From assembly GCA_021292105.1 (NCBI GenBank), contig CM037870.1, positions 61,902,167-61,966,166 of the forward strand: a DNA stretch of 64,000 bases, given 5' to 3'. Below, one piece after another: positions 43,501 through 55,596 of this stretch; positions within the stretch are counted from its first letter, which is position 1, and every line of letters begins with the position of its first letter. The position numbers and the translations under genes were made by a program. The notes below the pieces were generated by a model that was not told the origin of the DNA, did no database searches, and was given only the letters and a program-made list of their open reading frames with translations. The DNA comes from Anadara kagoshimensis (lineage: Eukaryota; Mollusca; Bivalvia; Arcoida; Arcidae).

Positions 43501-43883
43501 GAAGAGAATTTTTAGTAATTTTTAGCAGAGCTGTTTAACTGGAATGTTTGGTGTTTAAATTTTAAATGGTTATAAAAAAATCAAATTTTGGCATAAAGCA
43601 ATATTTTTTTAAATAAGGAGAATTTTACAGTTTTAGTGGAGACCTAATGCTCAACCAAAACTTTTTAATAAACTGGAATGACCAGTGTTTAGGACCCTAC
43701 CTTAACTGAAAAGTTAATTGACCAATAAAATAATAGCCTCAGACATCAGAACAGGTGTATAGACTGGTCAACAAAAACAGATCATAATAAAAATGTTCAC
43801 ATGTCCAGTGCAGTAAAATGGACAGGAGATGACCTATCAAATTGATTTTATTAAGCTAATTTTATGTAGATATAGTATACAGA

Positions 43884-44090
43884 ACAGGCCTGTCGAAAAT
43901 TTAACACTGTGCTATTGAAAAGAAGACAACGGTCGTTGGCCATACAAGGATAGCTATTGGCTGATAAGTATCTCAGTAATAGATAGACAGCTACCGGAAA
44001 GCTGTCAAGATTAAGCTAACGAGGAGCCGAGATGAGCCTCTGATTAGGCAATAATTTGTTAACTCATGGTTAAACTTTGGACAGGGCTGT
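43884..44090. mobile_element. MITE-2, complete copy
   Basis: CAGGCCTGTCGAAAATTTAA at the left mirrors TTAAACTTTGGACAGGGCTG at the right, so the inverted ends are about 20-25 bp. TACAGAA directly precedes the left end and follows the right end, a possible 7-bp target duplication. GAGGAGCC inside is shared with the copy at 51613. Ends starting CAG and a 7-8-bp duplication would suit a hAT-type MITE, but the second copy shows only TA. Confidence 0.7.
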
Positions 44091-45572
44091 ACAGAAGGTA
44101 ACTATAAATCAGGTGTATAGGTCAAACAGACAAAGAATATCATCTTATATCATCATGCCCAGGGGGCGTCACAGGGGGGTGGGCAGGTATTAACTCATCC
44201 ATTGCCATTCAACACCTTTAAACAACAGAGCTAAAAGTCAGTCAGTTAAAACTGTTGTTTGTCAACAAAAACTACAGGAAATGTTTGACATTTGACTTTT
44301 TTCTTCCAAAATTAAGGAAAATTTATAATTATGTTTTGGGGGAAATATCTTTATTTATATTATTGATTCAGTGACAGTTTTACGATACACAGCTAGAAGT
44401 CGGCAAAACTTTGTTTGTCAACAAAAAAACTATTTGAAACAGGTGTTAAGTGGTGTTCTGCATGCATGGATTATTTATTGAATTCAGATTACATACTCAC
44501 AAATATTGATTGAGAATTTGCAGTATTGTGAAAAATATTTTGTTGATGGATATGTGTGCTTATATACTGATGGGATATTGATTGGTCATCTGTTTTTGTT
44601 TTATGGGAAATTTAAAAAAAGTGCAATTTGTGAAAAGCATGGGATAAAATAATTATGTGTGCGACATTTACCAGATTGGATTTTGTATTGTCTTTTATCT
44701 CTCTGATGTACAGTGCAGAGTCTATATCACTGTCAATTGTATGATTTCTAAAATTCAGATAATGGATTAGTTCTGATGCAAGCATTATTGATTATTTTTT
44801 AAGGAGTAATAAGAGTGAGTTATCTCCCTTTTGTTGTGGTCAGTATGAAGAGGAAGTAGTGCCATGTCAGGTCTGTTGGAATTTAATGAATTTAGGGCTT
44901 TGCAATAAAAAAATAGCACCAAAGTGACCATATCTCTTTTTTGAACTATTTTCCCTACTTTTATGAAATTTGATAAAGTGAAAATTTTGTTGCAGTTGTG
45001 AAGACATGGCTACTAAAGACAGATGACATGACTCTGACATACACATGCTTCTGATTTTGATTGTACTATTATACTAGAAGTGCCTAAGCAATATTTGTTA
45101 TGTTCACGAGTTTTAACTTTACAAACTAAAACTCATATAATTTACTGCATGACGTGGTTGGACTAGCAGATTTTTAGGATATGACAATGCAGCCGGTTAT
45201 TTATAAATCAACCTTCACCTTGGTTTTTAGCCATAATCACCATGGAAACTACAAAGGTCCCAGAATTTATCAGATTAATAATAAGCAAACAGGTGAGATT
45301 GAAGGTTTAATTTATTTTAGGTTTATAAATTATTTTATTTTTTAGTTTAATTGTGTGAATTTAGTGATTTAGAATTTCAATGGGAATTATTACCTCTACA
45401 AATTTATAAAAATATGTTTAAACCAGCTCTCAAAACACAATTTAAAATTCTAAATCTGTGCATAAATGGCAAAATTACATTTCATACATGTATATCCATT
45501 TATAGAAAATCCGTTCTCAGGGGTGATGACATTTATATTTAGAGAGAAACATTAGAATGACATGCATTCCAA

Positions 45573-45574
45573 AG

Positions 45575-45619
<45 letters not shown>

Positions 45620-45620
45620 T
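45573..45620. repeat. (ATC)n microsatellite
   Basis: About 15 uninterrupted ATC triplets are followed by a short CCACCACCACC run. A second CCACCACCACC run lies near 45820. In translation these give runs of Ile, Met or His on the two strands, which are not genes. Confidence 0.95.
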
Positions 45621-45934
45621 CCACCACCACCAACACCCTAGGTTTCCATAAATTTAAAATAATTAGTAGCCAAATTTCCAAAATTTGTGAAAATATAGTC
45701 CTTTTTAAAGTATTTTTCCACAAATTTGCTAAAATAAGTTACTTTTTGAAAGAATTCCTCAGAAATTAGTAGCCAATGGCGATTTTGGCTACCAGGAATG
45801 GAAACATAGAACACCTGGTGACCACCACCACCACCCACCAAACTTTAATTTGACTTTCATGTTCAGTCTACAAATGTATATTAAAGACAGCTATAATGTA
45901 CCTACAGTGAACAGCACATAGTCAAATGGCTTTA

Positions 45935-46020
45935 GAGATGTATGCAGTAATGTGTTTTATGCCAAGTCAAGATTCTTGCACTTAAATAATGACAGGCAGT
46001 TCTGATTGGAATTTTGGAGT
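45935..46020 (-). mobile_element. SINE-A 3' part, left side of a nested insertion
   Basis: GTAATGTGTTTTATGCC, AAGTCAAGATTCTTGCAC, GACAGGCAGTTCTG and GGAATTTTGGAGTAAGCC read as SINE-A tail and core on the minus strand. The rest of the element resumes at 46430, beyond a SINE-C copy. Confidence 0.7.
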
Positions 46021-46030
46021 AAGCCAGCAT

Positions 46031-46406
46031 ATGTTGATGTTGTTGAATGTTGCTTAACGTCGCATAAGCAATTTTTCACGACAAGAACTACTTTATTAAT
46101 CTCTATGGCATAATCTATGAACAAGTTTGTGTATGCGTGTGAAGTGCGAGTGTGTTTTATGGTCTACCTTGTACCAGCGGGTACTCAGGGCAACTTTAAG
46201 GTGCTAGTCAGTCACCGAGTCAGTACACTGCAGACAAGTGTACTACTCCCCCAGTCACATTATACTGACACCGGTGAACCAGTAAAAGCAAACAGCAAGG
46301 AAAAATCTCTTTCCCACATGTGGTCTGAGCGGGACTCGAACTTACAGCAGTGAGAGACCTTGGATTTGTAGACTGACGTCTTATCCATTAGGCCACTGCA
46401 GCCTCG
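46031..46406 (-). mobile_element. SINE-C inside a SINE-A
   Basis: It is the same element as 35301-35681: TTGAATGTTGCTTAACGTCG, TTTATTAATCTCTATGG, TGTGTATGCGTGTGAAGTG, GGGCAACTTTAAGGTGC, TACTACTCCCCCAGTC, CACATGTGGTCTGAGCGG, GACTCGAACTTACAGC and GTCTTATCCATTAGGCCAC. The tRNA-Arg-like head is at the right end. It splits a SINE-A (45935-46020 and 46430-46530), so it inserted later than that SINE-A. A clean target duplication was not found. Confidence 0.85.
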
Positions 46407-46429
46407 AAAAATACCAAAATGAGATGAGA

Positions 46430-46530
46430 CTAAAGTATATTAGGATTTGCCAGAGTGGGATTCAAACCTAGGTGGTTACAGGTGCTGTGCTCTCTAAGCT
46501 GATGCTTTAGACCAGTCATTCCCCTCTCAT
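46430..46530 (-). mobile_element. SINE-A head part, right side of the nested insertion
   Basis: TATTAGGATTTGCCAGAG, TGGGATTCAAACCTAGG (B box), TGGTTACAGGTGCTGTG and TGATGCTTTAGACCAG match the SINE-A head read on the minus strand. Confidence 0.7.
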
Positions 46531-49500
46531 GGCTTTAAAAAAATTCTTAAGTGATAGAGTTATTTTTTCTTTTGTTGTAACTTTAATCCAATCATTTATG
46601 GATATTGATGTTGTGCATTAATGTGGTGTAAATTTGACATGATCGAGACAGTGCTAATACTTATAAATTGATATTTGATTTACCCACCAGATTACGAAAT
46701 GAAAAAAAATCTGATAAAAGTTGTAAAGAATTGGATTAGTATAAGAATGGTAAAATTTGGGTTCATTTGATAAATAGATTTACATAAATTTAAATTCTTA
46801 ACCACCACCTTCTCAGATCAAATCTTCAATTTTCTTGTGTGAGTTATAGCATTCAGGACAAAAAAAACATTAATATTACGCAACCATCAAGTGTCTGCAC
46901 ATGTGAAAACAGGATTACGGTTATACTTAATTCATACTGTTGTGAGTTTGTCATTTGTTCTATGGGATCTCAACATTTCTGCCAGAATCTGTTGACATTT
47001 GCATGAATATAGCATTGAAAATGAGTGACAAAAATTTTATGGATTTTATGTGCATGCAGGATAAGTACCTTAAATAAGCCGCCGTCAGTGAGAGTCAGAT
47101 CTACTACCGTCATCCAGTTGTGGCAGGCTTTTCTTCCATGTGGGTTCTGCAGGTGATGAGTACTTATTCACCACTACCAATAATCTGTTAACTTTTGCAT
47201 GACTAGTTTTGAAAAATTGTGGTAAAAAAAATTAATGGATTTCATGTGCATGCAGGGGTTTTTACCGATATTTTGATTTTTGATGGAATAAACATGAAAA
47301 AAATACATGCATTCAAATTTAGTTCTTAACACTTTTGCTTGAATATTAGCACTAAACTAAAGATTTAAATTTAATGTAATTAAGTTGCAAAAGTCGAAGG
47401 GAATTCATGTGCATAAAATTGGACCATCAGCTAATAATGGTACTTTAGAATATGTTGTTGTTTCTGTTGTACTTGATGGAACTGCTGGTTCATGGGAAAA
47501 TACAAGCAGTTTTTATTTGGATTTAAATATATTTGTTTGAACAGTCACAAAAGAAAAACATGTGTTGGGTATTAAGGTGAAAATAATCGCTGATATAAGT
47601 AAAAGGTATATTGTTTAGGTCTGTACAATAGGGGTTAAAGGTCAGGACAATTTTAGAAGGATTTATTGTAGTGCCTGGTTATCCAACAATAGACCTTTTG
47701 TTTGTGTGATCTATATAATAATAAAATACCCCAAAAAACGTCTATATTATTTTTATTTACAACTTAAAATTTTGTTGATAAATGAATTCTCTTTTAGTGT
47801 ATTTGTATGTAAAAGTAAATGGATTTCTAAAAATTGGACATTTAACATTTATTTTAGAAAATTTACAACTTAAATTTTGTTTATAAAAGAATTCTATTTG
47901 TGTGTTTTAAAAATGAATGGATTTTTTTTTAAATTGGACATGCAATTCAGTGACCTTTTTAAGACTACATAATTACTTGATTTCCTTAACATTTGGAAGC
48001 ATTCCACATGGATTAATGAAGTTGTGCTTTTTCAAAAGTGGATCATTTATTAAGGAGCTGACTAAGTGGATCATACAAGGATTTAGCTAATTCTTCAAAT
48101 TCTTGATATCTATTCATCATTGGTTCATTTATAAAAAAAATTACGCGTAACAATGCTTAGTTTTTTTGGAGAGTGAATCTTGTTTCAGAAGCTTCTTGAA
48201 AAAAAGTTTTGACCTTTTGAAGGCTTAGTTTTTGAAGGGTTAATCTTAATTCAGGAGTTTCGTAAAAATACAAATAAGAGATTTGACCTTTGGTGACCTC
48301 TGAAGATCAATATATCAATATTTGACCAGTACATGTCTGTGCCTTTTAAATATGTGGTAATAAGTTTTTAAGGATTAGCATTTTAGCTGTTACTGAATTA
48401 CCACTGTTTGGTACCTGCCAAAATTGGATTAGAGTGTTAAAAAGACTAAAAACATATCCTAAGGAAAAGAATAACTAAACAGCACCCAGTTTGACTGGTT
48501 AATGTTGAATTTTTTATTGTTGTAAACTTTGTAAACTTTATTGTTTATTTTGGACAGGTTAATTTAAAGTTACCAATACAAAATTAATATTCTTCCTCAA
48601 AGTCAAGTACAAAGTAATTGTATACTGGAATTGATAAAAAAAAGGTTTTGAACATACCAATATAGGATGAATTAACATTTTTTTCAATATACTGGTGCTT
48701 TACTTTATAAAAGCAATTGGATATTGATACAGGGACTTCATTGTTGTTTAAGATTCCATATAATAATACTTATAATAGTACAAAATTTCAAAGGAGGTTT
48801 AGTTGTTTTTCTGCATTTTAATTTAACAAAATATTGTGCCACACTTTAATTTTTGCAGACAGTGGTAAAGTTAATTTGTCAGGGAATTAATACAAACTTA
48901 TAATATGAGATAAAAGTTTACTGATTAAAAATTGATGAGGAAAAATTAATAGCAAGGCAAAGTGATTGGTTGAGAAATTTTTGTATCAAACAAGTGGTTG
49001 GAATCTTATACTGAAGTTGAGTCGAAAAACACCAGTATATCAGAAAAGGTGGATGAACAAATAAACAGGACTTGTTAATGGACACCAATGCAGTATTTGA
49101 ACCTACAGCTTGATAATGTAAATAACAGAGGAGAGGATTTAGGAGTGAGAAAAAGAATTATGTGAAGTGTAGGATGTTGGGACTAAAATAGTTATATCGG
49201 AAAAAATATTGGCAGGAAAACGGACAGAATTTTGAAAGAGTAACTCGCTAGAATTCTGCAAAAGTAATTAATTGTTTGTATAAATTATAACGGTATATTG
49301 ATGATACAAACATAATTATTGTGTGTGTATAGTGTTTACAAACTTTTCATTATCGGATCAGCGTTCAATCTCCTCGTGGGTGATTATTACATAAAAATAT
49401 TGCCAGTTTTTGTTTTTATCTTTATAAAGAACATGTGTTTATTATTACACTAACAATAAACAACGACCAGCATGACAGTACATGATAGTACATGATAGTA

Positions 49501-51612
49501 CTTCAGTATTAGTACCAGTAACCATAGGTAGAACAAGATAAAAGGAATAGAAGTAACATTTAACAGGAAAACATCGAGATTATTGTATAATATGTATTGC
49601 CAATATCTGAAACTTCAGGTTTTATGAATTTTGTTGAAACAACATTGAATAGAAAAGACTGAAGATTATTGTGAAAAATATCTGAATTTATAAATGCTGC
49701 GGAAATATATGTAAAATTGAACATAAAGACTCAAGTTAATGTGAAATACTGAGGTTAAGGTTTACATTAGGCTGGTCAGTCAATGTGTAGACCAACGTGT
49801 AGACCAATATCTGCAATATTGTAGAAAATGCATTGAACAGGAAAAGAATCGAGATATTCATGAAATACAACATTAATATTATCTGCAATTTCAGGATTTA
49901 AAAATATTGCAGAAATTTTCCTCTAATTCTATATTGTAACTACATCAGATCATTTTAATGAAGTTGTTTGATGTTCAGGAAAAGGGAAAATCTCTTGTAT
50001 ACATGTATATAAAATATATACTTTGGAGAATTTTGAAAATCTAAGCATCGATTTTAGATGATAAATAAATGTTTGTCTAATATCAGCTGTTTAAGTGGCC
50101 AATAAAAAGATACAGAGCAGTGGAAAAAGAAACAATCTTATAAATTATACCAGGAATATCTGTGAATTCAGGATTTATTAGGCAGATTTTGTAATATCTA
50201 TTGGTGCGATGATGCTATAAATGTAAGGAGTTGGCCGTGGATTTCCTTGGATAATCAGCTGTTAGGTGTGCTGTTTCATGTCGAGTTATCACTGGTCTTA
50301 CAAGTTAAATTAAGCATTTCTCTGTGAAGTTAACATTATTATCATGAAATATAATAGTGTTCAGAAATGTGTAAAACATAACAAAAAACTTATAATATAA
50401 AATTTTAACTGTTCTGTTCTCTTTAACCGAGTTAGGATGAAATTTACAACTTCCCAAGAATGTTCATTTCTTACCTTAGTGTGTATATGACATATATTTT
50501 ATAGTTTTAACTTCATTTTTCATATGTCTGAGAAATTAAGTTAATTTTTACCTATCTATGTGTGTGTATACCTTAGGTGTTTTAACTTCATTTTTCAAAA
50601 CGTCATTGAAATTAGTTTTTCTGTGTGTCTACATCGTAGCAGATTCAACTTCATTTTTTACAACGTCTGTGGAAATTATAAGTTATTCTTAACCTACTGG
50701 TATATATATGTATATCTATTGCATTTTAACTTCATTTTTCAAAACGTCACCTGGATTACCGGTATATGCAAAAGAAATGCAGTATTATAGATGCTTTGTA
50801 CGTGTCTGACATGAACTGGCTACTTACTCACCGTATTACAATTATGACAGTACATAATTAAAACTTTAAGTACTATCAGTTTCACGAAAGTGCAGATTTA
50901 AGACAGTGGAGAACTGGTATCAGTACTTAAAATCTCGAGACATTTTTTGACACAGTTTTTTTTCTTACCTGAAAAAGTGTAACCAAATCGGGTGGAAATC
51001 TAGAGAAAAAAGTATGAAAATACCTTAAGGGATGGTTGAATATTTATGACAAGTTTCTACTATAAATTAATATCTTATGTCTGGGAGGTATTTTTGAGAA
51101 AACTGATCATTATAATAAAGTAGGGACTGTATATAAGGATGACCATCTAAACACTGGACATTGGATATTGAAAGTGACCGCCTAAACATTGGACATTGGA
51201 TATTATTACCTGAAATAATGGGTGTTCATTTAGAGGAAAATATTATGTTTTGATATTCTATCATGTGTATAATGTTGTAATGTTGATCGCTGTCCAGCTG
51301 TCCGATTTATTTAGTCCAGACAAACTCCATGTTAATTGACCATGTAATTTGTCAACACTTGAGATAATTTATGTAGTTTTGGATGTCCCTCATGGATTTC
51401 AGTTATTTATGTTGATGTTTTTGTTTGGTTACTGGTTATTCTTGGACATGTCATTCGTGGATTTCTGATCGTAATTATTAAGTTTTTTTAATATGCCTCT
51501 CATGGATTGGAAAGATTATGTGTCAAATTTTTTCCAGTGGATTTTTACACTTTTTGGATACATAAATATACCATGTAAGTATTTTATTTGAACCTGATTA
51601 TGAACATTCACT

Positions 51613-51706
51613 ACAGATCTGTTGAAAGTTTAACACTGAGCTAATGATAAGGAGTCAAGTTCAGCCGAGTGGACAAGATATGGATAGCTTAGTGACTGAA
51701 AAAACT

Positions 51707-51763
<57 letters not shown>

Positions 51764-51824
51764 CTGCTGTCGAGATATAGGCAACATACGAGGAGCCAAG
51801 GTGTTAAACTTTCGACAGGTCTGT
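51613..51824. mobile_element. MITE-2, copy with an expanded (GA)n inside
   Basis: CAGATCTGTTGAAAGTTTAA at the left mirrors TTAAACTTTCGACAGGTCTG at the right. ACACTGAGCTAA and ACGAGGAGCC are shared with the copy at 43884. TA flanks both ends. The (GA) run at 51711-51762 lies inside the element. Confidence 0.75.
51711..51762. repeat. (GA)n microsatellite
   Basis: An almost pure GA run of about 50 bases with one interruption (GAAAGA), inside MITE-2. Confidence 0.95.
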
Positions 51825-51889
51825 ACCGAAACTTTCAGTAGACAGTGGTGGGGAGGGGTAGATAGGTTGGTTGGTTAGTTGGTTGGATT

Positions 51890-51924
51890 ATGATTATGTT
51901 TACACCCCCATCCACATCAAAATG
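51890..51924 (-). mobile_element. SINE-A tail, left side of a nested SINE-B
   Basis: GATTATGTTTACACCCCC is the diverged SINE-A 3' tail on the minus strand. The element continues at 52250 after the SINE-B insertion. Confidence 0.6.
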
Positions 51925-52237
51925 GTGGTAGAGTGCTCGCTCTGTAAGTGGGAGGTTGTGGGTTCGAACCCCGACCGGGTCTGACCCAAGACTTGAAAGT
52001 GGATAGTGACTGTTCTTTTGCCAAGCACTTGGCATTACGAAATCACGGTTCTTTCAGATGGGAACTTGAGATAAACGGGGTCCCGTGTCACCGTGGGCTT
52101 GGCACGCTAAAGAACCCTGCTGTATAATGCCATCAGTGCAACACACAGGCAAAATTTCTGCACTTTCGCCTATAGCTGGCGACGTCTCGATATAAGTGAA
52201 ATATTCTCGACTGGGACATTAAACACCATTACTCACT
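51925..52237 (+). mobile_element. SINE-B, full length with perfect 12-bp target duplication
   Basis: CACATCAAAATG stands directly before (51913-51924) and after (52238-52249) the element. The head is GTGGTAGAGTGCTCGCTC (A box, like tRNA-Ala) with GGTTCGAACCC at 51961-51971 (perfect B box). The body follows: TCTGACCCAAGACTTGAAAG, GCCAAGCACTTGGCATTACG, GTGTCACCGTGGGCTTGG, GCTAAAGAACCCTGC, CTATAGCTGGCGACGTCTCG. The 3' tail is TATAAGTGAAATATTCTCGA, CTGGGACATTAAACACC. It is the best-preserved SINE in the window and probably the youngest. Confidence 0.95.
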
Positions 52238-52249
52238 CACATCAAAATG

Positions 52250-52552
52250 ATTTTACTTACATTGAAGCAGTCAGTTTCATATGGTGGGGGAACCTGGAGT
52301 GTGTGGGAAAAATGCAACCTTCAAGTTCAAGTTCATTTATTCACTCAAAAAGAAACCAGAGGTGATACAAGGGATAGAATTATTATATTTACATTATAGA
52401 TATGCATGTCTGATAAATATGCATGTCTGGTTTAACAATACAAATACAAAAAATTAGGATCTGACTGAATGTGATTGAACTGTGTGATAAGAGTCACTGT
52501 GATCTGGGACATGTCACTTTAGACCCCTTTAGACCACTAAGCCACCTAGACC
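52250..52552 (-). mobile_element. SINE-A, right side of the nest, with an inserted stretch
   Basis: ATTTTACTTACATTGAAGC, AGTCAGTTTCATATGGTGG and AACCTGGAGTGTGTGGG are core. Then about 120 bp of other sequence intervenes (from TTCAAGTTCAAGTTC to TTAACAATACAAATAC). AAGAGTCACTGTGATCTGG and TAGACCACTAAGCCACC complete the head. The foreign 120 bp is of unknown origin. Confidence 0.7.
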
Positions 52553-53414
52553 TTAGTGGGAGTTGAGAAGGTAAAGTTAAATTGTCTGTTGAGTTGAGAG
52601 TTCGGTAGGGAAGTTTGAAGTGAACTGATAATGATATGGTGGTGTTTAGTGTTAGGTAAGGGACGGTTTGAGTTTGATGACCTTGGATTTACCATTGACA
52701 GTTTTTGGGAGGGGGATTGGGAGTTTGGATTCTGAATTGATGGACATTTTGCCCTCACCCACAATGATTTTCTATCAATAGTAAAAAGCCTTCCTCTCTT
52801 ACCTTCATTTAAAATTGTTCGTAATGGTTTGATTCCATGATCTAGGCTTTTTCAGTCAAAAATAAAATTTTAGTGGAGGAAACAAATGGAAGTGTTTCTA
52901 ATTGTTAAGTCACCTAAAATGTTGCAGATATTTAGCCAGCGTTATAAAAGAATTTTTTCTTAAGATTGTGTGATCATAAAACAAAGATATATTTTCTCTT
53001 GGCCTCATTAGTAATCATAATGATGATAATTTTAGTACCGGTAATTGTGTGTACACATGTCATCTGTAAGAAATGCAGGATTTGAAAACGCCTTGTTAAA
53101 ACATACGGAGTTCATAATGATTACCTTTATTTACCTGTCTGTTACGCAATATCTTCATTGTGTAACGTCTTGTTATAATTTGAACCAACTCCTACATACA
53201 GGAAACACCTAAATTATATTATATACATGTGTAGTAACTTATTACACGTGTGAGGTCAAGTCAGGTCAGTTAGTTTGTATATATTTCATTGTGTTTTAAA
53301 GATGACTTAATTCGTCTTATGAATGAAGAATTGTGAATAAGAAGCTAATTATCATGTTAGGTAAGGTACATCAGGTAAGACTGCCTTTATGATGTAACTG
53401 GAAAGGGGGGAAAT

Positions 53415-53485
53415 GCAGTGGGCTCAAACCTGGAACCTTTCTAATACTAGTGGGATGCTTTTCCAACTGAGCTTCAGGACCATGT
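53415..53485 (-). mobile_element. tRNA-like relic
   Basis: On the minus strand CTGAAGCTCAGTTGGAAAAG resembles an A box and CCAGGTTTGAGCCCACTG a B box. It has no clear cloverleaf, so it is probably a SINE head of another family. Confidence 0.4.
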
Positions 53486-53544
53486 ATCTAGACTGGCTTT
53501 ATTTTTTTTATTTAACTACCTTGGATTGAAACTGTCTGATTACA

Positions 53545-53668
53545 CCAGTTTGTCAAGATCAGTGGTTTTTCCCCAGTTGCTCCAGTTTCCTTCACCATCC
53601 CAGAACTGACTGCCTCAATATAAGTGAAAGAAACTTGACTGGGGTATAATACACAATTACTCCACTTA
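53545..53668 (+). mobile_element. SINE-A 3' part
   Basis: GTGGTTTTTCCCCAGTTGC, TCCAGTTTCCTTCACCATCC, CAGAACTGACTGCCTCAATA, TAAGTGAAAGAAACTTGACT, GGGGTATAATACACAATTAC and TCCACTT form a well-kept core and tail. Confidence 0.85.
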
Positions 53669-53754
53669 CCATACTTTAGTTGTCATCTTACTCATTACCA
53701 CAGTCTTGTTTTTGTTTTTAGAGGAGGGAGGGGGCATTGTTGGTATTGTGAAGA

Positions 53755-53913
53755 ATCTTTCTCTCTTTCTTTCTCTCCCAAATAACTCTCTCTCTCTCTC
53801 TCTCTCCCAGATAATTTTTATAGTCCTTTATGTATTTTGAAGCCCATACATCTCTCTCTCAATCTCTTTCATCGTATTATCTCCTGGTGAATCTCCTCTC
53901 TCTTTCCCATGTG

Positions 53914-53946
<33 letters not shown>
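53755..53946. repeat. (CT)n-rich tract, several blocks
   Basis: CT runs lie at 53758-53778, 53787-53810, 53850-53870 and 53918-53945, separated by a partly repeated CCTTTATGTATTTT phrase (near 53826 and 53958). Confidence 0.9.
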
Positions 53947-53949
<3 letters not shown>

Positions 53950-54288
53950 AATATTCCTTTATGTATTTTAATGGTCAAGACCACAGGTTGTATAGTAGAG
54001 AGCCCAACCCAGGAAGGTTTAATACAATAAAATATTAAGTTACTTTTAACCCTAATTGACTCTAATGAGTGTCAAGCTGTCTTTAAAGAAAAAAACACCA
54101 TTATTGTAGGCATTAAGAAACACCCTGAGTCATAATTTTTTTTTACTTCCAAAATATTTAATTGTCTGTATAAAATCCAGGTGTGCATTTCATATGATAC
54201 CTATGTTACAGTTCACCTGGGCTTTAGTTTATTATTTTTTGTGGTATGTATGTAATACAATATTTTTATTATTTACATATATAGGCAA

Positions 54289-54523
54289 ACAACATTGACC
54301 TGTCTGCTTGACCTTCAATTTAAATACACAAATGTACTTTTTATGGACAAGAACTTTATGTATAGGTAACACAGGCGTTTATTACCTCTACATCATCAGA
54401 AACAAGTATAATGTCTATGTATTAACTAGATATCCTAAAACTACCTGTTTGCAGGGTTGATCCTATTGTAACAATATTCCTAACAAAAGGTCAAGCAAAC
54501 AGGTCAATATTGTTTGACTATAC
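54289..54523. mobile_element. MITE-1, complete copy
   Basis: TATAGGCAAACAACATTGAC, CTGTCTGCTTGACCTTC at the left mirrors AAAAGGTCAAGCAAACAGG, TCAATATTGTTTGACTATA at the right. The inside shares TTATGTATAGGTAACACAGG with 34473-34686. The ends TATAG and CTATA suggest TA at the insertion point. Confidence 0.85.
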
Positions 54524-54848
54524 ACGCCTGTGGTAGATGTAAACATTTCATACTTATACTCAGTCCAGTTGGTATATAGGTGTAATGGCCAAGTTTTGTT
54601 GCCACATTATATTGTAGCTCACCTGGACAGATAAAGAAGGTCCATTGCATAATGTCAACATAAACTATTCAATTACTCAATTATTACTCATTAGAAACTC
54701 AATATCAACATCAGTGCACTGAATAAATATAAACTTAATATAGACAGGTGGTCTTTATGACCTATAGCAGGTTTAATTGTATTAAAATATTAGAATTACA
54801 TTCATTGTTAATGTATAGTAGATCTCTATTGCTGAATATGTGTCCAAA

Positions 54849-54974
54849 AGAGAGAGATAGAGAGAGAGAGAGAAAGAGAGAGATTAAATAAACATTAATA
54901 AACACACAGCCAGATTGTTTTATTTGAGAGAGAGAGAGAGAAGAGGGAGAGAGAGAGAGAGAGGAGAGAGAGAT
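54849..54974. repeat. (GA)n blocks
   Basis: GA runs at 54849-54884 and 54927-54972 are separated by about 40 bp of AT-rich DNA. Confidence 0.93.
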
Positions 54975-55596
54975 TTAAATTCAATAAACCTGCATAGTCC
55001 ACATATTTTATCTGTAGTAACCACACTGGTCCATTGTTCTCAATTAAGTGTCCTCAGCTGCGGTAGGACTTGAGAGTTTTCACACTCGTACATACAGTAG
55101 GAGTCCTGGGATAAGATCACCAATACATTCTGCTAGTAGTGGTATACAGTTGTTTTTGGCTTTGATATGGCAGTAACATTCAAAATCAAATGTGTTCTGC
55201 CAGTGTGTGTTCAGTGTTTAACTCACAGGAAACCAACTACCTTATGTGTCTTGGACCTTTATACTGGTTTTCTCAGTGTAAAACACTGTACAGCTATTGT
55301 TGACCATGATGGAGAAAGCATTGATTTCATACAGTGCAGAAGCACCAGTTTGGTAGGTCACATGTTGGAATTACCTACAGGATAAATAATTTCTTTAAAA
55401 CCTGAAATTTACAAAAATTCAAAAACAAAAATGTAAATTGATACTGTACTGTTGTTATTTAGTAGATTACTATATTGTATTTTATTGTATACAAGTTGCT
55501 GATACTGACTAAAGATTATATTTATTTCAGAATGCTATCCATTAGCTTGTTTAATCCTATATATTCATAGCTGGTATTTTATCTTTTCTATTTTAG

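Larger units (their letters stand above)
19544..55596 (+). other. 36-kb intron between exons 4 and 5
   Basis: It runs from GTGAGT to CTATTTTAG. It holds the 51-bp array, SINE copies, the 75-bp array, both Helentron-like elements, three MITE-1 and two MITE-2 copies, and simple repeats, all listed separately. I see no supportable gene. Stretches without recognised structure are 20440-21470, 23265-25190, 27935-29000, 29305-30020, 38565-39790, 40540-43880, 44095-45570, 46535-51605, 52555-53410 and 54980-55596. Exons 4 and 5 fit directly in phase (Asp codon split 1+2), so no further exon is required inside, though optional exons cannot be excluded. Confidence 0.7.

Noticed and set aside
45517-45769. 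Open frames with long runs of Met or Ile
   Set aside because: They are translations of the (ATC)n microsatellite.
35416-46353. Two similar small open frames (35416-35625 and 46117-46353) that look like a conserved protein pair
   Set aside because: Both lie inside SINE-C copies, on the strand opposite to the element. The similarity is that of the mobile element, not of a protein family.
51925-51990. A possible tRNA-Ala gene
   Set aside because: The A and B boxes are good, but the acceptor and anticodon stems do not pair and a SINE body follows directly with a target duplication around the whole unit.
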